This document shows positions 10,401 to 25,400 of a stretch of DNA of 64,000 nucleotides, piece after piece. Source of the DNA: Zygaena filipendulae (taxonomy: Eukaryota > Arthropoda > Insecta > Lepidoptera > Zygaenidae); NCBI GenBank assembly GCA_907165275.2, contig OU015652.1, positions 13,407,001 through 13,471,000 of the forward strand, read 5' to 3'. A program made the translations under genes and the position numbers. Positions within the stretch are counted from its first letter, which is position 1. Every line of letters begins with the position of its first letter. A model generated the notes under the pieces. It had not been told where the DNA came from. It was given only the letters and a program-made list of their open reading frames with translations, and ran no database searches.

Positions 10401-13400
10401 CGTAAGGTTGGACGAACCACTTGCCGAGCCTGACGAAATCCCTGGAGAGTAGACACCTGGAACAAACCAAGCGAATAACGTGTTAATATCATAAAGCGAA
10501 GCTAACACTATATGTATTATGTACCGTATCGCATGGACTAATAAATACCAGATAAACAAAAAAAGGGATTTTAACTACTATTGAAAATAAAAATTCTAAT
10601 TAGTCCGTCAGTTAGAAAATAAAAAAACAATACACACGTATTTTTTGCTTTTTTAAATAAATTAAAATATACAGAGATAAAGCGCATTAAAGTTTAGGAT
10701 GAGGAGGTCGTGACGTCACTAACCGCAAAACCGCCATACAAACTGTCAGAATAGTGACGTCACGCGAAATTTCAACTCAATATATCGCAGTTATTTTTTG
10801 ATTACGTAAAAAAAAAATACGTGTCCAATATTTTTTAACAATCTACAAGACGGACTAAAAAATAAAAATTAGTCAACATGCCCATTACAACAAGTGAAAT
10901 AAATACATATAAGAGCAATTTTATGTGTCGATGCAAAGAGGTTATCTCTTTCTCCTCGGGGGTTATAATGATGTTTTATGTATAGTGGGAAAGGAAGGCG
11001 AACAGTCGGCGGCCGATTGATAACAAATTCCTAAAACAATGAGAGGGTTAAAAATTATGTATCATAGAAGAAATATCAGTTGAACGAATCGCTCATTTAG
11101 TCTGTGAATTGATTGACCCTCGGTGTGTAGACAGACTTTCATCAAGCTTTAACTTAATACATTTAGTTTTCAATTAATATCTTGATATGTACACATTATA
11201 ATAACACCGCAGTGGTTTTAGTGTGTCGCAATGTTTTGTAAAGCACGTATCGATTTTACTGTATAACAACTATCATGGCGCATTGTATCAACTTTAAGGC
11301 TCTACTAGATGGTGGGTAGGTATGTGACTGTAAAGATCATAAAGTCTAGATGTCACCCGCGGTAATTTCGGAGTTCCCGTGGGAATTTCAGGATGCCATA
11401 GCTTTCCATAAGTGAAAGAATTTTCAAATTCAGTAGATCCAGGGATTACCCCCTTATAACGTCACAAACCCACCAACACACAAACTTTATTACGCTTTAT
11501 AATTACAATATTGTATAGATTAATTTAATTAGTCTGTAATTCCACGTATTATTATTATTTTTTTGTTAATTTCAGGGTAATCACAAATTGTAATATGCAT
11601 GCTTGTCGCCTAAATGCACTGATTCAGAGTACCAACCCGCGATACTTGGCGTAGCAGTCAGATACGCTAACCACTACACTAAACGAATAAAAACAAATTG
11701 TAGCGACAGTAATACGAAATTTTCCATGATTGTTCATTACGGACGTTAGTCATAAAATGTGCTATTAAGAAATACATATAAGTACGTAGTTTGTAATAAA
11801 CATTATATTATCGGGCATCGTTTATGAATACGGTGAGAATTCGCGCAAGGAGGCGGTCTCTTTGAGATGCAATAATCTAATTTTACGTGCGCACATCACG
11901 AGCAGTAAATGCCCACAATGCACAAAGATCTAATTAATTAGTCGATAATCTATTTCGAGGCGTGCGCGGGCGCGTTCTACGAGCACCCCAATACATGCGA
12001 CGCTGCTTATTATATATTATACAGGATACTAGCTATGCCACGCGGTTTCTCCCGCGGTAATTTCGGAGTTCCCGTGGAAATTTCGAGATAGAAAGTATGT
12101 CACTCAGGACTACCGTAGCTTCCTATAAGTGAAAGAATTTTCAAATCAGTACATCCAGAGATTACCCCCTACAACGTCACGGACTCACAATTCACGAACT
12201 TTACCTTTATATAATATTAGTATAGACTGATATTATTATAGAATATAGCTATGCATGTAAACATTGTAATCACGTCACACTGCCAATTTTGTTGTTTGCT
12301 ACCTGTTCAAACGACTAGGCCGCGATATGTCGCAACTGTCAAATTAGTTCACAAATTACTTCAAGGCAACTTGTGACTAAGGTTAGGGTTCAACTTTCTC
12401 CAAAGAAAAATACAAAAACTTCTATCTCAATTTCGGGGAAGAGGTCACGTTTTGTATGATATTTTGTGTATAAACAAATGCGATAAAAAAAAAAACAATT
12501 TACCCTGCTGCGTAATGCTTAGTGGGTTGAATGATCAGAGGTTATTGCGAAATCCATATACCTATAGCTGTGTTTCGCCGGGTCACCCACGACTGCAATT
12601 AATAGTGATGGGCACAGAGAAAAGAAATCCACAATATTCTCAAAACTGTGAATTTTGAAAACAGTGACTAAGTAAAAACTTAACCAAAAAACGTTTAATA
12701 CATTTCTTTACGTTAATGAATATTTTGGTACGTGATGAATAGTTTTGTGTGCGAAAATCACCCGGCGACGCTGGTTTTCATCTGTTTTCATACTAAACTA
12801 AGTTGATGTCCCTTCTATCAGTTATTTTCTATTCTGCGGTTGTAGGTAGGTACGTATACAGCTCGACTACATTACACTCTGAATACGATCACATAGAAGA
12901 CAGTTATACGTGTGGTGGGACGATTAAGGCCTTTTTATCCCGCGTCCAATATGCATGCAGCAATGCGTGGAGTGGAGATAGTGCGCGCGTCTCCATTTCG
13001 CGCCGATGAGGTCTTCGACCCCGACATGTCCCACGCCGACCTCGGCTACGTATGGTGACTATGTTACACGTTACATATCGTAAGTTGACATACATTCATA
13101 TAATATTATGGATTTAATAGAACAAGCAACCTATGAAATAGTTGTTTTCTTCCATCGAACGGACGTTTGAAATCATTCGGATTGAAAAAGTAATCTTGTT
13201 GTATCACTATGTCTATTAAGCGTTGCAATACCTTTTCCTTTTTAAAAATTAGACCTCTTTTTGGTCGGATACCATAGCGGACGCGCGCACAGCGATACCC
13301 AACTAAGGTTTTATTGGAATCGGATGAACAAATACCAGATCTGAACTGCTTCTATAAACACCGGAGTTTCTAGTGGAGTAGCCATTAAAATAAATGAAGA

Positions 13401-16400
13401 AGTGCGCTCATATTGTGTCGGAGCGTGCAGTGCGGGGCGTCAGGGAGCCGAGCCGGGGCCGCACAAGTATCGTAAAATGGTCGCGCGCTCTCATCCCGAG
13501 ACGGGCGCATTGTTTCTTTGACGTGCCGCCACCGGGGTCAACGACTCGTTCGGATTTCGTTCATATCCGATGTATGCAGTATATTATACTCTTGTTAACG
13601 TACTTCAAGGCTAGACAATTATAAGTATTATTCACGTACCGAACGTGCGCGAACCGAATTTAAAGAAATTAACACGGTAATTAGGTATTTGACTTCGAAT
13701 AGAAATGCTCGAACTATATTGTAATAAATCGATTATGGACGCACCGATACTTGAAAGAAGAACAATTTCGAACATAGACTGAACGAGTGTTTAGTAGGTA
13801 AATGAAATTAATCAAACCAATTATTATTGGAATCTCAATTCTCAGAGCTAGCTTCACTGAAGTTGTTGATTTATAATTGAAATATTATTGGATCGTAATT
13901 AGTAACAGTTCTAAGAACTCGAGAATGTTGGCCATAATAACCGAAAGTTTACCCTGTACCCTACACCCAAAGAAGTGAATAATCGTATCTGATTTAATTA
14001 TTTCAAGGAATCGCCTGATTCTGGCGTCCACGGAGCACGCCAATCGAGAGCCGGCATCGTTGCGTGCGCCCGCGCCTGCGCCCGCACAGCACCGAGCGGA
14101 GACGCAAAAAACGACATTAGAACGCCCCAGCGGCGGCGGGCTGCGCGATGCAGCGACCTTCGCGAAACAATACCGACGCGTCGGACGATGCGCCCGCGCA
14201 ACTGTATGTAGTAGGTTAGGTATGTACCTACACGCCAGGTGCTAATCTTTTGGCGCCAAACGTACAACTCGTTTGAGTAATTTTTTATAGTTTTAATAAG
14301 CGCGAAATTGATCGCGATTTGGAAACCGAGGCCACGGAGAATAATTGAGACAGAATGAGATAACAGACAAAGTAGCATCGGAAACAATAGAAGCTATCAA
14401 ATATTACGGTGACTGAATATAACGAAGTTTACCTTTCAATGAGGTTGTGCAAAGCCTTGAAGAGCAGAGAACGACACTCGTACGAAAGTCCGAGCTCCCA
14501 CGATCCCTGGTCGCCGCCCTCTGGAAATAAAAATAAAGAAATGTTTAATAGTGGAATTAACTTTGTTTAATTAATTTGTAAGATGTAAGTAGGTAGGTAG
14601 GTACGTGACACTGTCGTAAACAAAAAAATTGCTGGACTAGTTTGAATTTCAACGACATCAATGTTGTCGTCTCCCTCGCACGTGGTGTATCCACTTGCCA
14701 GTGTGGACACGTCTCGTCATCATTGTAATCGAAGTGGTGTAGTAAGTAGCGCCCGTCGTTTTTATTGGAAGCAAAAATCAAGTCGGATAGTCATTTAATT
14801 TATGTATTACATACATGACCGACCAACTTGTGTCACTGCGAAATTGCATAAATTATATATTTTTATCTGTGCATTGAAGCATTTGCTGTTATGTAGTAAT
14901 ATGTATAAAACGGAGCTCTCTTATACGACTATTTTGATTTTATTTTATTATTATTGACTACTTATTATGACGACTTTGACGTCCATTGTGGCAGAACGGC
15001 AGCCCACGTAGCGTAGGCACTGCTCGCATCGGTTAAGTACGCTAGAAATAGTGTTGTCCATGCAACGTAATCGGAAGATAAACTCGGTCTATCACCGGCA
15101 ATTTTTATGCATAAAAACAAAACGGCGCTCGCGACGTTGCCAAGCCGTGCGCTATCGCCGTCCCGCTCGGGGCCGGGGCCGGGGGCGGGGCGAGCGGCGT
15201 GACGTCACGCGGCGGCCGCTCGCGGGCCACACAGCGGCGCGGCGGGCGCACGTGCTTGTGTTTGTTGCGATTGCGATCACAACACACATGTGTACCGCGT
15301 CGCACGGTAGCGGCTAGCGGGCGACCACTAGCCAGCCGAGCTTACATCTCTAATTAGCACACCATTTGGACGGGACTCGCGGAATTCTAGATTGAGTATC
15401 GTAAATTCTTTATGAAATCCGTCGCCAATACAAAGTTACAGTAGACGATATTGATTTTGAAGGGGTCTTAGTATTGAACAAAGGTACAAACTACGTTAAA
15501 GAGTTTAAAAATATTTTTTTTTGCGCATGCAGCCGTTGCTGGAGCGGTTCCAACTTCCAAGCGTACAGCCTTGACATTCGTGTGCTCCAGGTGTACGCGT
15601 GTATGTCGTTCTCTCGTTCGCTCTCTCTTTTACGTCTTAAATAAATTCCTTATCGATTTTTTATGTAATTGCACTATCAAAACTTTCCGATTACCTCTCT
15701 ATCCCACGAATAAAAGTATTGTTTAATCTAGCACATTTACATTGAGTCAATAAAACTATATGGGACACAGTTTATGACGCGTAATAAAAGTCCCAAGTGA
15801 CCTCACACCGCGGCCCGCGGTCAGGTCGGCCAGGCCAGGCTATCTTCAAACCTCCTCGCTCGTTTGTTTGCTCCCCGCACCGAGCGGCACGATGGGCGAG
15901 GCCTTGCGGAGCTTGACATTCGTTGCGTGTCGATACGCTCGCTCCGCCTCTGCGTTTATCGAGAAGGAATTCGCAGAGACACTATTAATTTTCTTTTAAT
16001 ATGTCCGTTTCATTAAAGGACATACCTATGCATTCCTCAATTCAAAGGTTCATGTCTCGCTGCTAACATTAATTTCCGATTAAAAATACAATTTACAATT
16101 TTTAACACATCTGCAAATGCGGTCGAGTCCAATGAATCGGCAGGTACCTACCATCGCTATTATCTACCAAGGCCGGTTAACGCAACCGAACGGTACGCTT
16201 ACCGTTCCGTACTCCGACATGAGTCGAACACCTCGTCGAGTCACGACTGCTCCGATACCGGATTAATCGCGATTGAGCCACCCCAACTATTTAGACAAAG
16301 ATCGATTACATTTACATAACCGAGAAAATAAACCAGTAAACATAAAGGACGTTAAAAAATCAGACGTAGGCATTTAATTAAAATGCCTGCGCAAGGAAAT

Positions 16401-19400
16401 TATCCAACTCGAGTTAGGATGATATTGCAACTGCGGCGAGATGAAACAATTTCAACATCGCTCTGATTTGCATCGTTCCGCGGTATCTCGCAACAATTCG
16501 AGACCCTTCACCGGCATCGTTGTCGAGATCGTTCGTAGCTCGTAGCGCATTGAGCTAGAAGTTGTGCACGCTCGGGACTATTTAGTTGGGACATCCATTT
16601 GGAAAATTATTTTGTTGGTGCATTTTAAGGCGGAGTGGGGGGGAGGAGGAGGAGATGGATGCAATTGTGCAAAAGATAGTTGTAAGGGGTTCAAGGTCAC
16701 ATGTATTGTCGCGGTGTAGCAACGGTACGGTGGTTGGCACGACCTTGCGCCGGGATCGATAGCGGGCAGACGCTGCGCGCCGCGGCACCGCCACCCGCGC
16801 GCGCCTTCGCGCCAATGCAAACGCACTAATGGTTATACGATTAATACAACCGATATGGATTATTTTGAAAAATAGAAACGCTAACGATCACTGTCGACGC
16901 TCTACAGTAACACTCCAAATGTGGAACTAGACAATCGAGCTGATAACGCTGACAAGCCGAGCAATTGTAGTAGAAGCAAGTAGGTACTTAGGGTATCTAA
17001 ATCGAATACGAAATTCCAACTAACGTCGTCTCTTAATAGGTTTTAAGTGTGCAATATCAAAAATACATTTGTAGCAGTCGATCGAAGACAGTTTGTCAGC
17101 AGTATATCGCTGGCGTTTAACGATCAGCTAAGAGCAGTGAAGGAGATTTATGGCCCAGGCCAGGCACGCCGCCGCGCCGCAAGTTTACAGTGCAGCACAC
17201 GTGGGGCGAGGGGGCTGCTGTGACAGACAGAGATGGATATATTATATTTGCCACACCACAGATTGAATAAGTTCATAATACCAATAAATTTTTATCCAAA
17301 CTAAAATTAATGGCAAAATTTTTAATTATACAGTAAGTAATTAAAATAAACTTGGTAATAAGGAAACCATTAGTACCTACTTTACACCTTGTAATAAACA
17401 AGACACCAACAGACCTTGGTTACTAACAGTTAATCGTTATGCACGGAACTGGTCGTAAGCTAGTGGGAACGTGAGCTGGGCATATTAACAACGCATTGAA
17501 TAGGTACTCCCGAAAATAGAGATCACCAAAATGGCTTGGTGAGTTATGTGATCTTAGTAATTTGTTAATGAAAAATTGGATTGTTTCGATGTTGAGATGT
17601 AGACAGAGAAAACTAGTAAATAGCGCGTGACAGAACGATGTAGCGGGGCGGCAACGTCGCGGAAAATCTGCGCACGTTTTGTTTACAACCCGCCCGCGCC
17701 CCCTACCCGCTGGCGAGCCGAGGTTAACCTCTCACAATACTTAGTTTATAATAATGATCCTCCATCAGTTTACTTACTTAGTACTTACTATACACCACAG
17801 TCAGATTTACATCATTGACTATATACAAATCATACTCCGATCATAATACTGTATAACATCAGAAATCATACAGGTTACTACAATGCACGAAACCGGTTGT
17901 TACGAGAGAGCAGAGTTGAAGGACTTCACGTCTCATAGCAAGCAAATAGTATGAAAGAGAAACAAAGAAATAAATCACTCAATATGGATATTTTAAACAA
18001 CGAGAGCTATATGGACAAACAATGCAAAGACAGATACGACATTTAACCCGATTCGGTCGTCTGATAATGTAATTCAAGATCGTATCGAGCGCGCGGAAAT
18101 CTGTCAATTGGCGCGCGCCCCTCTGCAGTGGCGGGTTCTCGAGCCGGTATCCGTCCCTCACGCTCGCCGGTGGAACTGGCTGGTGTCCTCCCTCTCGCCC
18201 CCACCCACGTGCACGTGACATCACGCGTCGTCCCGCCGACGTCACGGCCCACCCGCAACCCACTCACCCCTACTACGCCAAGGGGATGTGAAATCTACAG
18301 CCAAATATCTACAATACACTAAACCATGTTAAGGTTCAAATTCCGATTCTTTTAATAAAATTTACAAATCAATTAAGTACCTACATACATAGTTGACTAA
18401 AAAACAGTAAAGCTGTGTGATTAAATAAAATTTCCGTCAAATGAAGTCACATCAATCCAACGACGAATGTACAAATCGGTTCGGTTCTCTCCTATCTCTG
18501 ATCGTGCCACGCAGCTGCAAGTATCAAACCCTCTCTCTTTACTTTTGTTTCAAATTCACGTCGGTATAACTGTAAAGAATAAATACCATCCGAGTTCTAA
18601 ATGGTACATCAAAGCAGAATAAATTAAAAAGTAAAAGTAAGAGTTAATTCATGACGATATGAAATAAGCATAACTTATTAAGGAAACAATTTAATAAAAA
18701 TACGTATACCTACTAACTACAGGTGTACGAAGTGGATAATTTTAAACTCGACATAATTGCAAGAAATAGCAACGGTTACCTACCGATCGATAGCCGGGTA
18801 GCGGGCGGTGCGCGCGCGCATCAATAAATAGCCCGATCCGGTGCGCGCCCGTCGATACACGTCACTAACATTTTATTAATAAAACACCGAACAACGCGCG
18901 GACGCACCGACCGTTCAACAACCCCGAGCCAGAGCCTCGTACTTACGCATACTTTAATACTACATAATTATATTACGGTTGCATCACTAGAAAAGTGATT
19001 TAGCTTACAAATTGTTACATGACACAAAAACGTTCGTCGGAAATAGCGTTCTGGTCTTATCAACGCTATATTAGGAAATTCTAGTGGCGATTGATTAAAT
19101 GTTACGTTAACGAATATAATAATGATAATGACAATCGAATTGAACTGGTAGACTAGTGACAATAGCCTACGACCAACGTTATCAAAACAACAGCTGGAAG
19201 CTGAGAAGTTCATATTTCCCACGAGTCTAAATGTAAATTAGCATACATAGACGACTTTTTGATGTAGGTAAAGTACCGTGTGGAGGAATCAGGAAATCAA
19301 TGGATAATGTATGGTGTGAAAGGAAACTTCGTGACACGGTTGAGGTGTTACGACGTCGACATACATCGCTAACGGTTATGTTCAAGCGATTCACGGTTGG

Positions 19401-22400
19401 TCCGCCTTACGATGTAACAACTTGTCGGTGCAATTTGCGATTTCATCGCAAATCGTAATGGTCAAAATGAAATTTTATAATGTCTCTGATTTAATAGCAT
19501 TTTTGTTGCATACCTTTAAAATAAGTAAATTTCTCTGTAGACAAGCAAAGTTATTAGAACGTTTGATTTATGTCTTTACGTGTCGTGGCGTATCCACACC
19601 CAGTACGGCTCTATGACAACGACGCACATAGACTGCACAGCCCTCAATGATAATTAAAAAGTAACGGATTGTTTCCACACTCTCATGATTTATTTGGTCG
19701 TGCGGAACGATAACAAAAGAATTCATATAGAACATTTATGAAACGGTAACACAAATTGGTAGGGTTACGTAATGTTCGATAGATTTCTTGCAAAAAGTGG
19801 TAAATTGTTACGCAAAAGGTTATTTTGTTGATTTGTTCGTGGCATTACTGTAATCACTGTCACCATCACGCAGACGGGCGGAAGATGCCGTTATCGCTGC
19901 TGAACCCATCGCAAACAGATCGACCGCATGAGATAATGTTCGAGTTAGATAATATTGTCGGCATGCCACAACGCGTGAAGCAGATAACCAATACCTAGTT
20001 ATTACATGATCATTATTACTAAAAATGTGGAAAAAGGTTCTACAATAATTTTAGAAGTAGACATATGAGACATGAGAGAGTAAAATCAAACTGAGTATCT
20101 ATCTGATACGCTTTTCGCATTGAACAATTTATGCAGTATAGATTTCAGAGCTGCCGTCTAGTTGGCGAAGGGTGTAGCGTAGGCATCGAGCGGGCATATA
20201 TGGTCTTGGGTCAACGACTGCACACGGTCACTGCGGGCTGTGACCAAATAATTCATCCAGTCTACGGATTCGGTACAGGGTACAATATTTCAGTCATAAA
20301 TTTGATCATGAAATAATTAAATTTGTCGCTAATATAGAATATTTTAACATCCATTTACGACTCGAATAAAGAGTTTCATAACAGATAAGATGTAAATGAC
20401 GTCTACTGAGCTTAAGCTCAGCATTGAAAGGGTATTCTAACAAAACAACCGACATACAATAGTCAGTCATAAAGATGATGCTTAACGCAAGCACTTGGAA
20501 ATATTAAAAACAATATGTTAAATGCGCAATCAAACGCCAACCGACATTTGTGTAAAACACAAAACGTTAAACATTTTAGTGCGCATAATGAAAACGGATC
20601 GTCAGAACTGGCTTCTGAAACCAGCTTGCGAGTGGCGGTCCGCGAACATCTGTCTGCATAGCGTCGTAGTGGACGAGGGGACATGTGCAATGGGATCAGG
20701 TGTCGTACTGACCGCGGCCAAGCCCGGCGGAACGGGTTCCCGAGCCGGCCCCGACCGGTCGGCCGGTGACCGGCGAGAAAGTAAAAATTAATTTGTCACG
20801 AATCCAACTAGGTACTAACTAACGTCCAATGAGCTTAGGTGCTCAGTATTAAAACTTAAAAGGATTTTAAACTGCTTCTCAAGTAATAAATGAAGGTAAC
20901 TAAGAGACAATTAGAGTTGGAGAAACAAAAAGAGACAGAGTAGAAGCTCGTTACGGTCGGCGAGGCCTCCTCCGGGGCGAAGACGAAAAGAAAAGATTTA
21001 ATTGAGTCTACAATAATTAGACTGCAAAAAGACCTGTTGCTTCAGCGTTACGCGAAACGTTTTAATGGCTAACAAGAGCGTTCCCGCGATCAGTACGAGA
21101 ATAGATGGTAAGTATTATTGTCTTTTATTTTAATAATATAATAAGTAGTAGGTATCTACATTTTAAGTCAGATCGATCAAATATCGGAAAATACCAAAAA
21201 AAATTGTTCAAAATCCATACTATTTAATGCCTGGATCGATTAACAGAAACATGCAGACACTTCACGAGAGGCATTGCGCAGGATCGTGAGCGTTAATCGG
21301 CTAATTAGCCATCTCTCGTTACATCCGACGTTACACCGTCTAGACATATTCCGGCATTGTTACAAGCCCGAAGGATTAGTAGAAAGAGAATTGACGAAGG
21401 GCTTTTTCAATGATTACGGTAAAAGAACAAAAAACTTTTGTTAACATATTGAGTTTTATGTAATAATACAGAGCAGTCAAAACTGAACGGTGGGGGCGTA
21501 ACATGAGACGAGAAACAAGTAACGTCGAAAGTTAAGAACGACAAACCGAACACTAGGTACTTGTATAGTAAAAACATTCCGGATTTGATGATGGATTCCT
21601 CAATTAATGTAATATTTGACATGCGATCAATATTATAAAAGTCACATCGATACACCATACACTGTATTCGATTGATTGCTGATTATAAGATAAGAGATAT
21701 GAATGAAAATAAACAGACATTCACCGATCGAGTGAAAGCGTGATTGTATCAGTGGAACATTACTGAGATAAATAAATTACATTAATGTGTGGTTTGGCAA
21801 CGTACATTTGAGTAAATTACACGTTACAAGGGAAATCGAGCGATTAAGTCGGGTCAACTTTAAAGGGCAACATTATGGATGAAAACGCACAATCCAAATG
21901 AGGGTAGCTCAACTGTTTGGACTCAGGTGTTATCATGCGATCGGAAACTGTAACAACTACTAATATAATTTTATGATGCTCCAATATCCATCCATTCCTC
22001 CATTTTAAAAAAGTATCAATTCTTGAAAAATTCTTTCAGAGTATCGTATAACCTTACCCAGTTAACAATAATGATTGGAACGGAAGGTTGGATCTCGCTC
22101 GGATCGATTTCACCTACATATTCCAGTGTGCCCGAGTGTATGCAGTTACATATACACGCGCTGTACACAAACAGCGAGGCGGCAAGCGCTAGGCTAAGCT
22201 AGGCTAGGCTAGGCTAGGCGAGGCGAGGAGAGGCGAGGCGAGGCGACGCGACGCGCGCGGGGCGTATCGATCAGCGTGTAGCGGCGCGGGCACCCGCTCG
22301 GTGCCACTTATCGCTGCCGTCTTCGCACCTAATTTATCGCGCGCCACAATCGACGATGTTTGTATACGCGATTATCGAGCCAGTGTCCCCCGCGGCCGCT

Positions 22401-25400
22401 ACCGTGTCATTTTACGTATATTACCGTTTTAATGATAAGTAAACAAATTGTGAAGCGTATCGTTTCATTTTCAATAATATTATGTTCATTTGGAAACTCA
22501 TGAATTAAGACATACTATGCTAATTGGACATAGATAAGCAATAGTGTGTTAACCCACACTGGAGAAATTTTGAGTAAATCGTGTTTTAAAAGTAGAAGTG
22601 CCATTTTGTGTCAACATTTTTTATGTTCAATATTTAGTTACATATTTAAGCAATTTAGTAAGGTCAACACATAATTAAAAAACGTTCCTTAACTCTCAAT
22701 AAATCATTCTGAATCAATAACTTAATTTTGTGGGTTAACATGTTATTGCTTATCTGCGTCCAATTAATATAACGTTATTCTTTTGTATAACAGCAGGGCA
22801 ATTATGTAACTTTTGTTGCTGTAATTTTTTTTTACAAGTTCCAACCTTCCAAATCATTTTCAACAACTTGCCACTTGCAAGATGATTGCTATACTTATGT
22901 AAGTTGGGTGACAAATTGACAATGCAATATTATGGTAACATCGATCGGGCTGATTTAATGATGGAGCCGGGATGTAGGGAGGGACTGAAAGTTTCCGATG
23001 GCAAATGACAGGACAGTCGAATTTTAACTAGGTAGTTTTTATGGCATGAGTACTTTATTACATACTAGCTGTGCCCCGCGGTTTCACCCGCATGAGTTTC
23101 GGGATTCGGAATATATTACTTTGTAAACCTTCCCTGAACTTCAGAAAAATTTCAAGATCAAAAATTTGCCAAATCGGTCCGTCCATTTTCAAGTTTTAGC
23201 GAGAAAAATAAACAGCAATTCATTTTCATACATAAGATTATGATGACGAGAGTTTGACGATGGAGACGGAGGAGTGCCACTGGAACTCGCTAATGGAACC
23301 TGCTAAAACTATTAGGGCTCGTTTGTTTTTTTTCTAATGTTGAATTACCCTTCCATAAGACACGATAAAGTTAAGTTTTTTACTAAAAAATATTATTAAT
23401 TATACCTTTCATTTGATTGCAATCGGACATATTACGGTTTTGCGATTGCAACATTTGCATTTACACCTACAATTTTGGTGTTTCAATATGCTTAAAAAGT
23501 TTAAAGCGTCAGCGCCATTCTCCTGATGATGGCAATCTAGAAATGATTGCCCTACATATCAGATATTACTATATTTTTTTTAAACAATCCCATTTAACAC
23601 CTAATAACGATATGAAGCAATACCAACATAATGACGTCATATCACACCTTCCTATACGATATTTTCAATTATATAAATTTGTTCTGTATTAATAAGTTAA
23701 TAACCCTTCTAATAGTCGATTAAACCCTTTAAGACCCCGTGGAGTATTTAAAAAGTACGAAAAATATAGCATGTTACCATAATATAGCGAATTTGTGGAA
23801 TAATTCCGTAGGTAGGTAGTTAGTAGGTACCAATTATTTAAACTCCCTTATGGCGAGTGAAGGTCGTTCGACACGTGGGACGATACGCTGCGTCAATTAG
23901 AGAGCGGGTCGGTGGTCCGTGGGGTGCGAGCGGGGCCGGTCGGTGCCGGCGGTGCGGCGCGGTGCGGCGGCGTCCAATTGATTCGGGGCTGCGGGCGGGC
24001 GGGCGCGGATCGATAGCGCGCCGCCCGCGTCCGCTTCCGCGTACGCTGTGTGCCCGCACCAGAAACCCCGCCCGCTTTGCAGCGCCACCGAAACTCTCTT
24101 GCGGTGTATTGTCAGCGGTCGACCACTCTCCCAGCATAGCACCCCGTTTTTTGTCTTGTAAGTAAGGCGTATCCTTACATATTATAAAACCAATCCGCCG
24201 TCTGTCTGTTCGCGATAAACTCATAAACTATACTGAACGGATTTTCATGCGGTTTTCACTAATAGATAGAGTGATTCAAGAAGAGGAAGATTTATACGTA
24301 TAGTTCATGCTGGGATTCCCGCGGGAACTCCAAAATTATTGCGGGGGGACAGTTAGTAGGTGTATACAAGGCATCGCCCACATTATTATTATTATATTAC
24401 ATTTTTTTAAGGATTTGTTTCTTAATTAGCACTGATATACATATACATAAAAAAGCTCCAACACTAATAGTAGAGTCTTGGACTGTTTATTTGGAAATTT
24501 ATTCCAACAAAACGTTATCTTCAACATTGCAGTGAATGATTATTCAAACTTTGGTATTTCACCACGTAACATTTAATTTGTTTCAATTGAACGCGTCTTT
24601 CTTGGTTCCAATCAAAATAGTGAAAGAAATGCATCCAAACCCTCTCAAAAGCCGTTATGATTAAACGTATAATTATACAATCACAGACTTGCAGAGCAGT
24701 GGTCTGTCTATTCACGATGCGTTTAGAGCCAAACTCTCGGCCGACCGCAACCGTCTTGCGGCGGGAAAGAAATTGGGGCACAAGTCACATCCCTGACTTG
24801 GCCATAATACACGGAAAATCGTTTAAGACCTGTTGGAAATTAAGTAAGCGGTGGTCACTAAGCGGCTAAACAAACCTGTCGACACTCAATCTTGATAAAT
24901 TATAACGCTCCATCGAGACTTGACCTTTGTTAATTTTATTAACGCGACGATAAGGGCTGATTTCCATCTGAACCACGGGGCGAGCACGCCCACGCTTTGA
25001 TATAGTAACATTTGCGCCCTTCTCCTCCCGCCGCAACACACAACTCACCCCCTCCCACACCCTGTACCCGCAATCCGCCTACACGCCTCACCTACAAATA
25101 TACCTCGCGGCCGACATCAAAATATTATTGTAAACACTAAACATAGTAGCGTTGATGAATAAAATAACGATAACTTACGCCTAATTAAACTCGATTTGAA
25201 CTCAATTATAAATGAGAAATTTCTATAAAAACTGTACCGAACTTCTAGGGACGGTCAAATTAAAATGATTTGGATTTTTATAGAAATGAAGTTATAACCT
25301 CAAATACAAATGTAGAACATTCTTTAAAATAGTCTAAAGTTCTTCATCGTTGTTTGCATGAGACAGAAAAATGCAGCAGCGTATTACATTATGCGCAATG

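Larger units (their letters stand above)
10457..14432 (-). other. skd: MED13 intron 3
   Basis: About 4 kb, with MITE A3, two Helitron fragments, a tRNA-like remnant and GC-rich patches at 13390-13560 and 14030-14220. No exon or RNA gene was recognised. Confidence 0.75.
14521..22500 (-). other. skd: MED13 intron 2, element-poor 3' part of the locus (5' half of intron downstream side)
   Basis: About 8 kb (part of a roughly 10-kb block starting near 12.3 kb) where I recognise no Helitron or MITE copy. It has several CpG-rich patches (15.1-15.3, 15.8-15.95, 16.74-16.83, 17.15-17.22, 17.63-17.72, 18.05-18.27, 18.78-18.92, 20.63-20.79, 22.14-22.40 kb). No reading frame shows a known domain. Confidence 0.55.

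Noticed and set aside
11590..11690. tRNA gene
   Set aside because: The A-box part is convincing but the B box is broken, no aminoacyl stem can be closed, and no pol III terminator follows at the right place. Kept only as a SINE/tRNA-like remnant.
22190..22260. Interstitial telomere repeat
   Set aside because: The unit is GGCTA/GGCGA, not the insect TTAGG, and it is short and degenerate.
23838..24224. Long frames on both strands in a CpG-rich patch
   Set aside because: High GC lowers stop frequency in all frames. The peptides are Arg/Pro/Ala-rich, lack domains, and no splice structure joins them to a gene.
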